Source of the DNA: Pseudomonadota bacterium
Lineage (GTDB): Bacteria; Pseudomonadota; Gammaproteobacteria; Steroidobacterales; Steroidobacteraceae
Assembly: GCA_023423935.1 (NCBI GenBank)
Contig: JAFAEQ010000078.1
Span: 62,001 to 126,000, forward strand
DNA: 64,000 nt
Direction: 5' to 3'
Part shown: positions 51,805-62,331 of the stretch, piece after piece
Position numbering within the stretch: the first letter of the stretch is position 1
How the letters are laid out: every line of letters begins with the position of its first letter
Notes under the pieces: generated by a model
What the model saw: the letters and a program-made list of their open reading frames with translations, nothing else
Databases searched by the model: none
What the model was told of the DNA's origin: nothing
Made by a program: the position numbers and the translations under genes

Positions 51805-52539
51805 ATGAAACAACTATGGTATGCCCTGCTCTGCTGCCTGCCTTTGTTCGCCCATGCCGCAGATGACATCAGTAAGGTCAACAGCTCGGTACGGATTCAG
51901 GCCGGGCAGACGACTGGCGATGTAGGCACTGTGAATGGCTCGATCACGATCGAGCCGAATGCCTCTGCAGAGGACATACATACGGTGAACGGCTCGATCA
52001 GCATCGACGAGCAGGCGAAAGTGCACTCGGTGAAGAGCGTGAACGGCAGTGTGCGGATCGGCGAATCGGCTCGGGCAGAAGCGGTCGAAACGGTAAACGG
52101 CACGGTGCGCATCGGCGCAGGCGCGGAGATTGCCGCCGATGTTTCTGCAGTGAACGGATCCATTTCTCTCGCGAAGAACGCAACGGTTAAAGGCCGGCTC
52201 AAGAATGTGAATGGCAAGATGTCTGTGGAAGCGGCGCAGGTCGGGGGCGGCATCGAAACCACCAACGGCAACATCGACATCGGGGCCGGTTCACGCGTCG
52301 AGGGCGGAATTCGAGTGAACAAGCCCAAGTCGAGCGGATGGCAGATCGGCAAGCGTCGCCCGCCGGTCGTCACCATCGGTCCCGACGCGATCGTGGAAGG
52401 CGAACTGAAGTTCGAGCAACCCGTGGAGCTCCACGTCAGCGACCGCGCCCGCATCGGCAAGGTGATCGGCGCGACGGCCAACAAGTTCAGCGGCGATCGT
52501 CCGAACGCAGACGGGACTGATCTGCAGCCGGAACGCTGA
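51805..52539 (+). CDS. exported beta-solenoid repeat protein
   Basis: A 244-residue protein with a signal peptide (MKQLWYALLCCLPLFAHA) and seven or eight repeats of about 18-20 residues with the core VNGSI/V-x-I, for example TVNGSITIEPNASAEDIH, TVNGSISIDEQAKVHSVK, SVNGSVRIGESARAEAVE, TVNGTVRIGAGAEIAADV and AVNGSISLAKNATVKGRL. The pattern fits a right-handed parallel beta-helix similar to polymer-forming bactofilin-like or DUF4097-like proteins, but secreted. The start is ATG with GGAGG upstream. It is divergent from the GST gene. Function is unknown. Confidence 0.75.
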   Translation: MKQLWYALLCCLPLFAHAADDISKVNSSVRIQAGQTTGDVGTVNGSITIEPNASAEDIHTVNGSISIDEQAKVHSVKSVNGSVRIGESARAEAVETVNGTVRIGAGAEIAADVSAVNGSISLAKNATVKGRLKNVNGKMSVEAAQVGGGIETTNGNIDIGAGSRVEGGIRVNKPKSSGWQIGKRRPPVVTIGPDAIVEGELKFEQPVELHVSDRARIGKVIGATANKFSGDRPNADGTDLQPER

Positions 52540-52541
52540 GA

Positions 52542-53198
52542 TCAAGTGTCCTTCAGATAAGGCAGAGCAAGGCGCAGGTCGGCCACGAACCGCGCGAATG
52601 CAGCGGGCTTGTCCTCGGGCGGCATCCGCAACAGAAAGGACGGATGAATGGTCACCAGGATGTCAGCGGGCAGACCGCTGACCTGAGATTCGATGATCCG
52701 ACCGCGATTGCGCTCGATCGCGGTCGCCTTACCAAAGAGAGATCGAGCTGCGGTGGCCCCCATCGCCACCACCAGTCTCGGGCGGACGAGCGCCATCTCC
52801 CGATCCAGCCACTGATGGCATACCGCAATCTCGCCATCGGTGGGTTTCTTGTGCAGCCGGCGCTTGCCACGCTGTTCGAACTTGAAATGCTTGACCGCAT
52901 TGGTGACGAACACGTCGGCGCGATCGACGCGCAGCTCAGCGAATGCCTTGTCCAGCATCCGTCCTGCGGGGCCGACGAAAGGCTTGCCCGCGAGATCCTC
53001 CTGATCGCCAGGCTGCTCGCCGACGAGCATCACTGCGGCGCGCGCACGACCTTCGCCGAAGACTGTCTGAGTCGCATCGCGCCACAGCGGACAATCGCGG
53101 CAATGCCAGGCTTCTTCACGCACCGCTCGCAGCGAGGTCGTACCGGTCCGTACACGCACGCTCGGCGCCCTGTGCTCGCGGGTGTGAATTTGCGCCAT
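52542..53198 (-). CDS. UdgX-type uracil-DNA glycosylase
   Basis: A 218-residue family-4-like uracil-DNA glycosylase. It has the active-site GEQPGDQED (60-68), the cysteines of an iron-sulphur cluster (C33 and C36 in CRDCPLW, others further on) and the signature KRRLH (112-116), the UdgX loop whose histidine (here H116) forms a covalent bond with DNA at uracil sites. The usual motif is KRRIH. It probably acts in uracil-DNA repair. I start at ATG 53198 because GGAG precedes it; a longer frame is open to 53273. It converges with the solenoid gene. Confidence 0.88.
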   Translation of the reverse strand: MAQIHTREHRAPSVRVRTGTTSLRAVREEAWHCRDCPLWRDATQTVFGEGRARAAVMLVGEQPGDQEDLAGKPFVGPAGRMLDKAFAELRVDRADVFVTNAVKHFKFEQRGKRRLHKKPTDGEIAVCHQWLDREMALVRPRLVVAMGATAARSLFGKATAIERNRGRIIESQVSGLPADILVTIHPSFLLRMPPEDKPAAFARFVADLRLALPYLKDT

Positions 53199-53276
53199 GC
53201 AGGCTCCGTCGAGTCGCTCGTCCTTTAGCAACTCGCCTTCGATACGCGGGTTCCGCGAGCCTGCACCGGCCACTGA

Positions 53277-54623
53277 CTATTTGAGCAGAACCAGTTCCTC
53301 GGCCATCGTCGGATGCAGGGCGATACAGTCGTCGAGCTGTGACTTGCGCAATCCGGCTTTCACCGCAACCGCAAGCACCTGAAGAATCTCAGGAGCATCG
53401 GGACCGATCAGGTGAGCTCCAACGATCCTGTCATTGGTGGCGTCGACGACGATCTTGTAGAGCGCTCGCTCGTTGCGGTCGGCGAGGACATTTTTCATGG
53501 GCCGGAAGTCCGCGGTGTAGACCCTGACTTCTCCCAGCTTGTTACGCGCTTCGGCTTCCGTCATTCCCACGCCAGCCAGAGGCGGATGACTGAACACCGC
53601 CGCCGGGATGCAGCGATAGTCCACGCGAGTCGGCTTGTTGCCGAACACAGTGTCCGCGAACGCATGACCTTCTCGGATGGCGACCGGCGTGAGCTGCACG
53701 CGATTCGTCACATCGCCGACCGCATAGATCGACGGGCAACTCGTGCGATTATCGTCATCGACCGGCACCGCTCCGCGCTCATCGATCTGGATGCCCGCGT
53801 GCTCGAGCCCGAGTCCCTCGGTGTTCGGCACACGTCCGGTCGCGAACATCACTGCATCGCACCTGACTTCCAGGTCGTCATACAGGTGCACGGTCAACTC
53901 CCCCGCATCGTTCCGACTGATGCTCTGCAAGGGCCGTTTCGGCAGGACCTGAATGCCCTTTGCCACCGTGATCTGCAGCAGGCGATCGCGAATCTGCTCG
54001 TCGTATCCGCGCAGAATCTGGTCGGTGCGATTCACGAGCGTCACCTTCACACCGAACTCGTTGAAGATTCCGGCAAACTCGTTTGCGATATAGCCGGCGC
54101 CCACGATCACGATGCGCCGCGGAAGCGAGTCGAGATGGAACGCATCGTTCGAGGTGATGCCGAACTGCGCGCCGGGAACATCCGGAATATGCGGACGGGC
54201 TCCCGTGGCGATCAGGATGATTCGCGCACTGAGCTCGCGTTCGCCGATACGGATCGCATTGGGCCCGAGGACGACTGCACGCCCCTTGAAGATCTCCACG
54301 TTGTGATTCGTCAGCGTCTGCGTATACAGACCGCTGATGCGTGTAACCTCGTTCAGCACATTGTCGCGCAATGTCGGCCAGTCGAACTTCGCATTACCGA
54401 CCTGCCATCCGAAGCGTTGGGCATCCTCGAGATCTTCGGCGAAGTGCGCGCCATACACGAGCAGCTTCTTCGGTACACAACCGCGAATCACACACGTACC
54501 GCCCACGCGGTGCTCTTCGACGATGGCCACCTTCGCGCCGTGTCCCGCGGCAATGCGCGCGGCCCGGACACCGCCGGAACCGGCGCCAAGAATGATGAGG
54601 TCGTAGTCAAATGTCGTGGTCAT
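53277..54623 (-). CDS. gor: glutathione-disulfide reductase
   Basis: A 448-residue flavoprotein disulfide reductase that reduces glutathione disulfide with NADPH. The redox cysteines are in GGTCVIRGCVPKKLLVYG (the VIRGCVPKK type typical of glutathione reductase), the FAD site is in LIILGAGSGGVRAARIAAGH and the NAD(P)H site in RIVIVGAGYIANEFAGIF. The C-terminal HPTMAEELVLL has the catalytic histidine. I use ATG 54623, not the longer frame. It follows UdgX in the leftward direction. Confidence 0.92.
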   Translation of the reverse strand: MTTTFDYDLIILGAGSGGVRAARIAAGHGAKVAIVEEHRVGGTCVIRGCVPKKLLVYGAHFAEDLEDAQRFGWQVGNAKFDWPTLRDNVLNEVTRISGLYTQTLTNHNVEIFKGRAVVLGPNAIRIGERELSARIILIATGARPHIPDVPGAQFGITSNDAFHLDSLPRRIVIVGAGYIANEFAGIFNEFGVKVTLVNRTDQILRGYDEQIRDRLLQITVAKGIQVLPKRPLQSISRNDAGELTVHLYDDLEVRCDAVMFATGRVPNTEGLGLEHAGIQIDERGAVPVDDDNRTSCPSIYAVGDVTNRVQLTPVAIREGHAFADTVFGNKPTRVDYRCIPAAVFSHPPLAGVGMTEAEARNKLGEVRVYTADFRPMKNVLADRNERALYKIVVDATNDRIVGAHLIGPDAPEILQVLAVAVKAGLRKSQLDDCIALHPTMAEELVLLK

Positions 54624-54750
54624 GGAATGGACACAGTTGCAAAGTGGATGTCGAGCGTCGAAAGTCGCGGGCCGGTGTAGAGTGAGGCCGCGCGCGACGG
54701 CGCTCACTATCGACCTTCGACCGTTCACGATCAACTCGTAGCACTACTGC

Positions 54751-55341
54751 ATGCACGACCTTACGTCCATCGTCGTCACACTCTTTCTGATCATGGATCC
54801 GCTGGGCAATGTCCCGGTGTTCCTCTCGATCCTCAAAGACGTTTCGCCCGCACGACGGCGCGTCATTCTGCTGCGGGAGGTGCTGATTGCATACGTGGCG
54901 ATGCTCGCCTTCCTGTTCCTCGGTCAGTACATCCTGACCATCCTGAATCTGAATCAGGAGACGATCAGCGTAGCAGGCGGCATCGTGCTGTTTCTGATCG
55001 CGCTGCGCATGGTGTTCCCCGTTGCCGGCGGCTTCTATTCGGATGCGCCAGAAGGCGAGCCGTTTATCGTGCCTCTCGCTATACCGCTGATTGCAGGCCC
55101 GTCCACACTCGCTGCGCTCATGCTCCTGCGTCGTAACGAAGAGGGAGCCCCCTGGGAGTTGTTACTTGCGATGACGATCGCCTGGGTACTGACGGCTGCC
55201 ATCATTCTGGCCGCGCCCTTTTTCTACAAAGTCCTCCATCAGCGCGGCTTGATCGCGATGGAGCGTCTGATGGGCATGCTGCTCGTCATGATCAGCGTGC
55301 AGATGCTCATGAATGGACTCAGCCGCTTCATCCACGGCTGA
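54751..55341 (+). CDS. MarC-family membrane protein
   Basis: A 196-residue protein with about six transmembrane helices and MarC-family segments LFLIMDPLGNVPVFLSILKD at the N terminus and LAIPLIAGPSTLAALMLL in the middle. Members were first linked to multiple antibiotic resistance but their function is unsettled. It is divergent from gor and ends 5 bp from the end of the metallo-hydrolase gene. Confidence 0.92.
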   Translation: MHDLTSIVVTLFLIMDPLGNVPVFLSILKDVSPARRRVILLREVLIAYVAMLAFLFLGQYILTILNLNQETISVAGGIVLFLIALRMVFPVAGGFYSDAPEGEPFIVPLAIPLIAGPSTLAALMLLRRNEEGAPWELLLAMTIAWVLTAAIILAAPFFYKVLHQRGLIAMERLMGMLLVMISVQMLMNGLSRFIHG

Positions 55342-55346
55342 ACGAT

Positions 55347-56441
55347 TCAACGCACTCGATAGCGTACGATCTGTCCCTCGATGCGCTCGAGTTGTCCGGC
55401 CTGCACCAGATACTCCAGATGCGCGATCGCCTCGGCGAGCGCAAGGAACAGATGCATGCCGAACAACGGTCGGCGCCTGAACATGAGCACCATGATCTGC
55501 GCGGCAGTCTGCGGCTCGACACATGCCTGCCTCACCACGCTCAGTTGCTTCGCGTGATGTAACTGCAGATCCTCGATGCGCGCGCGGAGACCGCGAAATG
55601 GAACGCCATGCGAAGGCAGCACCAGCGTATCCGCCGACAATGTACGCAAACGCTCGAGCGAGCTCAGAAAAGAATGCAAGGGATTGCGGTCGGTATTGCG
55701 CCAGGTGAATCCGATGTTGGATGAGATCGTGGGCAGAACCTGATCGCCGCTGATCAACACTTCACGCGAGCGATGCCAGAGACACATATGGCCCTCGGCG
55801 TGCCCATTCGTGGCGATGGCCTGCCAGTCGCTCGAGGGCAGAACATCACCTTCTTCGAAGAAGCGCTCCACCCGCGGCAGCCCACTCGCGAGACGCGCGA
55901 AGCGTCCGGGCGAGAACATTGGCCGCAGACCGCTGACATCCTCGATCCCATGCGCGCGGAAGAATGCCTCGGCCTCATCCGGATCAGCTAGGTAGGAACC
56001 GCCCAGAATCTGCTCCGCCTGCTCACGCGTCCGGCGCGACATCCACACCGGCACGCGATACTCCTGCTGCAGCCAGCCGGCGAGACCGATGTGATCGGGA
56101 TGAATGTGAGTTACGAACACGGCCATCAGCGGTTTCGTCCTGAAAACCTGCGCCGCGATGCTCGCCCACGCGTCCTTCGCGAGATCCCATGCCATGCCCG
56201 TGTCGACTGCAATGCAGCCGTCAGTCGTCTGCAGCAACCAGACATTGATGTGATTCAAATCGATCGGCAGGGGAATGCGCGTCCAGTCGATGCCTTCATC
56301 GAGCGCAACCACTGCACCGGGATCGGGCGGCGCCTGACTGATGTACTGCAGGTGCTGCGGATCCGACGGGCAGCTTTCGCCTTCCGCCGTCACAGCGTTT
56401 CTCGGCGCAGAAGGAATGCTTGAGGAAGAATCTTGAGGCAT
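55347..56441 (-). CDS. metallo-beta-lactamase-fold hydrolase
   Basis: A 364-residue MBL-fold protein. The HxHxDH motif is THIHPDHIG (residues about 114-122), and the later histidine and aspartate metal ligands are in NGHAEGHMCLW and ISGDQVLP, with LPSHGVPFRG near the end. It probably hydrolyses a thioester, lactone or glyoxalase-type substrate. A C-terminal winged-helix-like tail of about 80 residues is seen in a subset of such proteins. The gene diverges from the M20 peptidase gene. Confidence 0.88.
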   Translation of the reverse strand: MPQDSSSSIPSAPRNAVTAEGESCPSDPQHLQYISQAPPDPGAVVALDEGIDWTRIPLPIDLNHINVWLLQTTDGCIAVDTGMAWDLAKDAWASIAAQVFRTKPLMAVFVTHIHPDHIGLAGWLQQEYRVPVWMSRRTREQAEQILGGSYLADPDEAEAFFRAHGIEDVSGLRPMFSPGRFARLASGLPRVERFFEEGDVLPSSDWQAIATNGHAEGHMCLWHRSREVLISGDQVLPTISSNIGFTWRNTDRNPLHSFLSSLERLRTLSADTLVLPSHGVPFRGLRARIEDLQLHHAKQLSVVRQACVEPQTAAQIMVLMFRRRPLFGMHLFLALAEAIAHLEYLVQAGQLERIEGQIVRYRVR

Positions 56442-56502
56442 GAATGGTTACGCGCGATCGTCACGTATCATGCGGCCGGTCACCACCGCGAGGAAAGTCC
56501 AC

Positions 56503-57792
56503 ATGCGAGCTCTCTGGGTCCTGTCAGCGATTGCACTCGTCAGCGCCGCACCTGCCTACACGGCAGATCGCGCCGAGAAAGCGATGATCGCTCACGTGAA
56601 GTCTCGACAGGATTCCGCGGTGCAGTTGCTGGAACAGGCCGTCAACATCAACAGCGGTACGATGAACTTCACGGGCGTGCGCGAAGTGGGCGAGCTGTTT
56701 CGTCCTCGGTTCGAGGCACTGGGCTTCACGACCGAATGGGTCGATGGTGCCGGATTCGGGCGTGCAGGACATCTCGTCGCGCGTCGTGCAGGCAAGGGCA
56801 AGCACGTGTTGCTCATCGGACATCTCGATACGGTGTTTGAACCGGATCATCCGTTCCAGCGATTCGAGCGCGTCGACCAGAACATCGTGCGCGGCCCGGG
56901 CACGGCTGACATGAAGGGCGGAATCGTCGTCGCATTGACTGCGCTCGAGGCATTACAGAAGGCCAGAGCCCTCGACGCGCTTTCGTACACCGTAGTCCTT
57001 CACGGTGACGAAGAAGACTCTGGCGCGCCGCTCGCGCAAGCGCGTGCGACGCTCTTCGCCGCAGCAGATGCCGCCGACATCGCGATCGGGCTCGAGAATG
57101 CAGATGATGATCCCACGACGGCGGTCACGGCGCGACGCAGCTCCGGTCGATGGCAGGTCAAGGTGACAGCGAAGACTGCACATTCCTCGCAGGTGTTCAC
57201 GGAAGACGTCGGCGCAGGAGCAATCTACGAGCTCGCTCGCATTCTGAATGGCTTCTATAACGAGCTGCGCGGGGAAGAGCTCCTCACCTTCAATCCAGGA
57301 CTGATCGCAGGCAGCACGCAGCTCGACTACGTTGCCGAGCCTTTGTCTGCAAAAGTGTCGGGCAAGGACAATATCGTCGCACCCTCCGCCATTGCATCGG
57401 GCGATCTGCGCGCCATCACGCCACAGCAGATCACGCAGACACAGGCGCGCATGAGAGAGATCGTCGCAGCACATTTGCCGCAGACGAGCGCAGAGATCAC
57501 TTTCGATGAAGGCTATCCACCGATGGCGCCCACGCCCGGCAACGCGAAACTGCTCGAACTGTACGATCAGGTCAGCCGCGACCTCGGTTTCGGCCAGGTG
57601 GTTGCGGTCAATCCGCGCCGTGCCGGCGCTGCCGACGTGTCATTCGCGGCCGATCGGGTCGACATGGCTATCGATGGCCTTGGATTGCTGGGTGGAGATT
57701 CACATACGGCCGATGAATTTGCCGATCTGCGAACGTTTCAGATCCAGTCGCAGCGACTTGCGGTGATGCTCTATCGGCTTGGGAAGCAATAG
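56503..57792 (+). CDS. exported M20-family zinc peptidase, glutamate-carboxypeptidase-like
   Basis: A 429-residue M20 peptidase with a signal peptide (MRALWVLSAIALVSAAPAYT). Metal ligands appear as LIGHLDTVFEPD, GPGTADMKGGIVVA and LHGDEEDSGAP, and the C-terminal LLGGDSHTADEF matches the family. Carboxypeptidase G2-type members remove C-terminal glutamate from folates or peptides. I use ATG 56503 with GAGGAAA eight bases upstream. Substrate not known. Confidence 0.9.
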   Translation: MRALWVLSAIALVSAAPAYTADRAEKAMIAHVKSRQDSAVQLLEQAVNINSGTMNFTGVREVGELFRPRFEALGFTTEWVDGAGFGRAGHLVARRAGKGKHVLLIGHLDTVFEPDHPFQRFERVDQNIVRGPGTADMKGGIVVALTALEALQKARALDALSYTVVLHGDEEDSGAPLAQARATLFAAADAADIAIGLENADDDPTTAVTARRSSGRWQVKVTAKTAHSSQVFTEDVGAGAIYELARILNGFYNELRGEELLTFNPGLIAGSTQLDYVAEPLSAKVSGKDNIVAPSAIASGDLRAITPQQITQTQARMREIVAAHLPQTSAEITFDEGYPPMAPTPGNAKLLELYDQVSRDLGFGQVVAVNPRRAGAADVSFAADRVDMAIDGLGLLGGDSHTADEFADLRTFQIQSQRLAVMLYRLGKQ

Positions 57793-57827
57793 ACGGGCAA
57801 CGCGGATCGGGCCCACGCGCTCGAGTC

Positions 57828-57944
57828 CTAAGGAAACTCTGATTTATCGACTTCCCTGACTTCGCAAGTCTGCAACTGGTTGAAATGCTTCGGTGGGCGA
57901 AGCAACTATGGTTGCGAGTGGCGAATTGATCAGAGGTTACCTAA
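57828..57944. mobile_element. MITE copy B, IS5-type ends, downstream of M20 peptidase
   Basis: A 109-bp non-coding element (57832-57940) flanked by CTAA duplicates (57828-57831 and 57941-57944). The end repeats are GGAAACTCTGAT on the left and GTAACCTCTGAT as read inward from the right. Compared with copy A in the reverse orientation there are eight substitutions and one single-base indel in about 118 bp. The two internal hairpins are unchanged. The right-hand CTAA contains the TAG stop of the adjacent EAL-CBS-GGDEF gene on the minus strand. Confidence 0.85.
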
Positions 57945-59797
57945 CCTGCCATCTGCTCCGGAATCAGCAGCTCGGTGTCTGCACCCAGCTGCGCGCTCGC
58001 CTGAGTGCATTGCGTGAGATCCACAACTCGCTCACCGCTGCGCAGAACGAAGCTGTTGCCCTCGCGCTGCTTCGCAATCTTTTTCACATGCGCGAGCAGA
58101 TTCGCAATCGCATCGGCACTCGTTGCGCCCACGGTGTTCGAATCAAGCGCTGCGACCGACAGTGTCAGCAGCGGAAACTGGCGCATCGTGCCGTCGCGAT
58201 CCGCCGCGGTGATCCCGCCTTCCGCTGCGTGCTGTGGAGAGTAAAAGCCAGTTACCGCGGCTGCGAACTGCTCCAGCACCTTCTGCACGCGCTCCCGCCA
58301 GTCAGCGCAGCGCATGACGACGACGAAATCGTCGCCGCCAATGTGACCGACGAAATCGAGACGTGGCGAGAAGCAGTTCTTGAGCAGGCCGGCGAGGTAC
58401 AGAATGACCTGATCTCCGTGCGCATAACCGAACACGTCGTTGTAGGGTTTGAATGCGTCGAGATCGAAATAAGCCACGATGAACCGGCGCTCGCCTTCGA
58501 TCAGCCGATCGATACAGCTACGCACGGCACCGTTGCCGGGCAGCAATGTGAGCGGGTTCGAGTGTTTGGCTGCCTGCAATTGTTGTTCGGTCAGCAGGCG
58601 CAGCAGATCGATCGTCTGACCCATGCCGTGATACATGCCATCGCGCGTGATCACGAACTCTTCGGTCAGACGCATCTTGCCCTTCTGCGTGACCAGCCGA
58701 CTGACCTGCTCGAGTCGTAATTGTCCATCGATGGAGAGTGTGGGCGACTCCATGACGGTCGCGATGGGTTTCTTGTTGTAGATCTCGGGATGCAAAGGCT
58801 TCGCGAGCAGCGCAAAGAGATCGTTTCTGCGCACAACGCCGATCGGCCGACCGTCGCGCACGACCGGCAACGTCTGTTGCTCGGGCGACTGATGAAACAG
58901 ATCGGCCACATCGGTGACTCGCATGTCGGGAGACACGGGAGATACATAGTTCGCGATGTGGTCCGCACACAGGGTGCCAACTGCGCCAATCGAGCGATCG
59001 AGCGATTCGACCTGCTGCAGCACCGCCATAGGTGCATGATTCGGCCGACCAAACAGGTTTCCCTGAAGCCGATCGAGCCCCAGATCGACGAGCTCACGAC
59101 ATTCGCGCTCGGTTTCCACTCCTTCGGCAATCACGCGGCAGCCAATGGCACGGCCCATGTCGAGAATCGAACGTACGAACTCGAGCTTCGTCTTGTCGGC
59201 ATCGATGCCCGTGACGAAGTAGCGATCGATCTTCACGAAATCGGGCTTCAGTTCCGACCATGTGCGCAGCCCAGACGAACCTGCACCCAGATCGTCGATG
59301 GCGATCGAGCAGCCCGCGTCGCGCAGCTTCTGCAAGGTCGAGCGCAAGCACGCGTAATCATCGAGCAAGCTCTCTTCGGTCAGCTCGATGACGCAGCGAT
59401 TGGGCGAGAAGTCCACCTCTCGGGCGCACTGCAAGAAGCGGGAGGCGAAATCGTGATCCTCGTAGATGCTGTCGGGCGAGACGTTGACGAAGAGCTGGCC
59501 CGCCACACGCGCCGCCACGAATCGCTTGAAGGCGTTCTGGATGCACAGGAAATCCAGATCGAGCCGAACTCCACCGCGACGAGCCGCCTCGAACAGATTC
59601 TGCGGCGAGTGGAGCCAGCTGTCGGAGGGCCCGCGAGCCAGCGCTTCGAATCCGCAGATGCCACGCGAGCGTGGATCGACGATGGGCTGGAACAAGGTCG
59701 CAATGCGTCCGTCGCGCATGAGCTGTGTAAGCTCATGCGCCGAGGCATCCAACCTGCGCAACCGCAACGTCGGTGAATCCGAACGCGCTTCGGACAT
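57941..59797 (-). CDS. EAL-CBS-GGDEF cyclic-di-GMP signalling protein
   Basis: A 618-residue protein with an EAL domain first (about 30-260), a CBS pair (about 275-390) and a C-terminal GGDEF domain (about 400-590). EAL residues look intact: GFEALARGP, NVSPDSIYE, ELTEES, AIDDLGAGSSGL, PDFVKIDRYF, AEGVETERE and LQGNLFGRP. The GGDEF signature is HIGGDDFVVVM, with Asp in place of Glu, and the inhibitory RxxD site reads PRLD, so its Arg is missing. It may hydrolyse c-di-GMP and bind GTP with the second domain. The TAG stop lies in the MITE's target duplication. Confidence 0.92.
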   Translation of the reverse strand: MSEARSDSPTLRLRRLDASAHELTQLMRDGRIATLFQPIVDPRSRGICGFEALARGPSDSWLHSPQNLFEAARRGGVRLDLDFLCIQNAFKRFVAARVAGQLFVNVSPDSIYEDHDFASRFLQCAREVDFSPNRCVIELTEESLLDDYACLRSTLQKLRDAGCSIAIDDLGAGSSGLRTWSELKPDFVKIDRYFVTGIDADKTKLEFVRSILDMGRAIGCRVIAEGVETERECRELVDLGLDRLQGNLFGRPNHAPMAVLQQVESLDRSIGAVGTLCADHIANYVSPVSPDMRVTDVADLFHQSPEQQTLPVVRDGRPIGVVRRNDLFALLAKPLHPEIYNKKPIATVMESPTLSIDGQLRLEQVSRLVTQKGKMRLTEEFVITRDGMYHGMGQTIDLLRLLTEQQLQAAKHSNPLTLLPGNGAVRSCIDRLIEGERRFIVAYFDLDAFKPYNDVFGYAHGDQVILYLAGLLKNCFSPRLDFVGHIGGDDFVVVMRCADWRERVQKVLEQFAAAVTGFYSPQHAAEGGITAADRDGTMRQFPLLTLSVAALDSNTVGATSADAIANLLAHVKKIAKQREGNSFVLRSGERVVDLTQCTQASAQLGADTELLIPEQMAG

Positions 59798-60133
59798 ACG
59801 AATTCTGGTCTTTTCCGGCCCAAACGATGGGATCTACGGTAATTGCCGGGCCATGGTCGGTCTGAGAAGCTCATCCCACAGATCGGGTCTGCCCCTACGC
59901 AGAATGACGTATACACCTCGAATGTGTGACGAAGTGCGCAGTTCGCGGCGATGCAATGTCAACGGCGGCAGTGAATGGGCGAGACGCCCGAGAGAGGGCA
60001 GACCGGCCCTTGAGTTGGGACTACGGTCGGGATGCGGTGAATGGAAACGGAGATAGCGCACGATCAGGGAATGCCCTTGCCGGCGCTCGACCAACGCTGC
60101 TGAGCGGGACACCGCTCAGCAGCTCGCTGTCTC
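59798..60133. other. intergenic region between EAL-CBS-GGDEF gene and rho
   Basis: 336 bp without a supported gene. It should hold the leftward promoter of the EAL-CBS-GGDEF gene, although no clear hexamer pair is seen, and it holds the hairpin described separately after rho. Open frames on both strands show no recognisable motif. Confidence 0.5.
60096..60123 (-). terminator. hairpin after rho
   Basis: Perfect 12-bp stem GCTGCTGAGCGG (60096-60107) and CCGCTCAGCAGC (60112-60123) with loop GACA, ten bases after the rho stop on the minus strand. There is no clear T-tract, but the length and strength make it a good end-of-transcript structure. Confidence 0.6.
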
Positions 60134-61596
<1,463 letters not shown>

Positions 61597-61600
<4 letters not shown>

Positions 61601-61926
61601 AGTTTGCTTTCCAGGAATGCGGCCAGATCTGCTTTGCGCAGGGCACCGACTTTCTGCCCTTCGACCTGACCATTTTTGAAGAGAATGAGTGTGGGAATGC
61701 CGCGAACGCTGAAGCGTTGCGGTGTTTTGGGATTGTCGTCGATGTTGAGCTTGGCGATCCTGACCTTGCCTTTGAACTCGTCGGCTATTTCATTGAGCAT
61801 GGGCGCGATCATCTTGCATGGGCCGCACCATTCCGCCCAGAAATCCAGTAATACGGGCTCGCCGGACTTGAGCACGTCGTCTTCGAAGCTCGAATCGGTG
61901 ACGTGCAGAATCGTATCGCTGCTCAC
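61597..61926 (-). CDS. trxA: thioredoxin
   Basis: A 109-residue thioredoxin 1, the general disulfide reductant of the cytosol. WAEWCGPCKMIAPML carries the active site, followed by KLNIDDNPKTPQRF and GIPTLILFKNGQ. The start is GTG with GAGGAG eight bases upstream. It is the first gene of trxA-rho and divergent from rhlB, as in E. coli. Confidence 0.98.
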
Positions 61927-62331
61927 CAGGAATACTCCTCAACTTGAGAAATCGATTTGGTTGTTGGGCGGAAAAAGGTCTGAAAAACCAGTGGAAAAAA
62001 ACAGGCGGGATTTAGAGACCGTATTTAGTGACTTGAACGTGCTCGGTCGGGCACAATGACGACGGTTAAGACTCCAAAGAACTTGCGTACCTGCGCGGTG
62101 CTCGTGCCCGAAAGCTTAAGTACTTGGACGAACCAACCCCGACGGGGTCTTGATCTACGAGGAGCTTGGTGCCGGTATTCCGGTCGGGGCGGGCGCGGGA
62201 TGAGTCCGCTGCGTTGGGCTTATTAGAACCGGGCGCATTTCAATTTGCAAGCCTCACGGTTCGCACTTCAGGGACCATTGCAACAACACACTCCACCCTT
62301 CACATCACCACAGGCCCACCTTACTTACTCA
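61927..62331. promoter_or_regulatory. divergent region trxA-rho / rhlB
   Basis: A 405-bp region between divergent trxA and rhlB. It must hold both promoters. For trxA, TTCAAG, a 17-bp spacer and TAAATC on the minus strand (near 62035-62007) is a possible match. T-rich runs close to the trxA start (around 61975-62000) might form a leader attenuator, as seen for rho in E. coli. A pair of complementary CCCCGAC and GTCGGGG blocks lies toward the rhlB side. No gene is supported. Confidence 0.45.
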
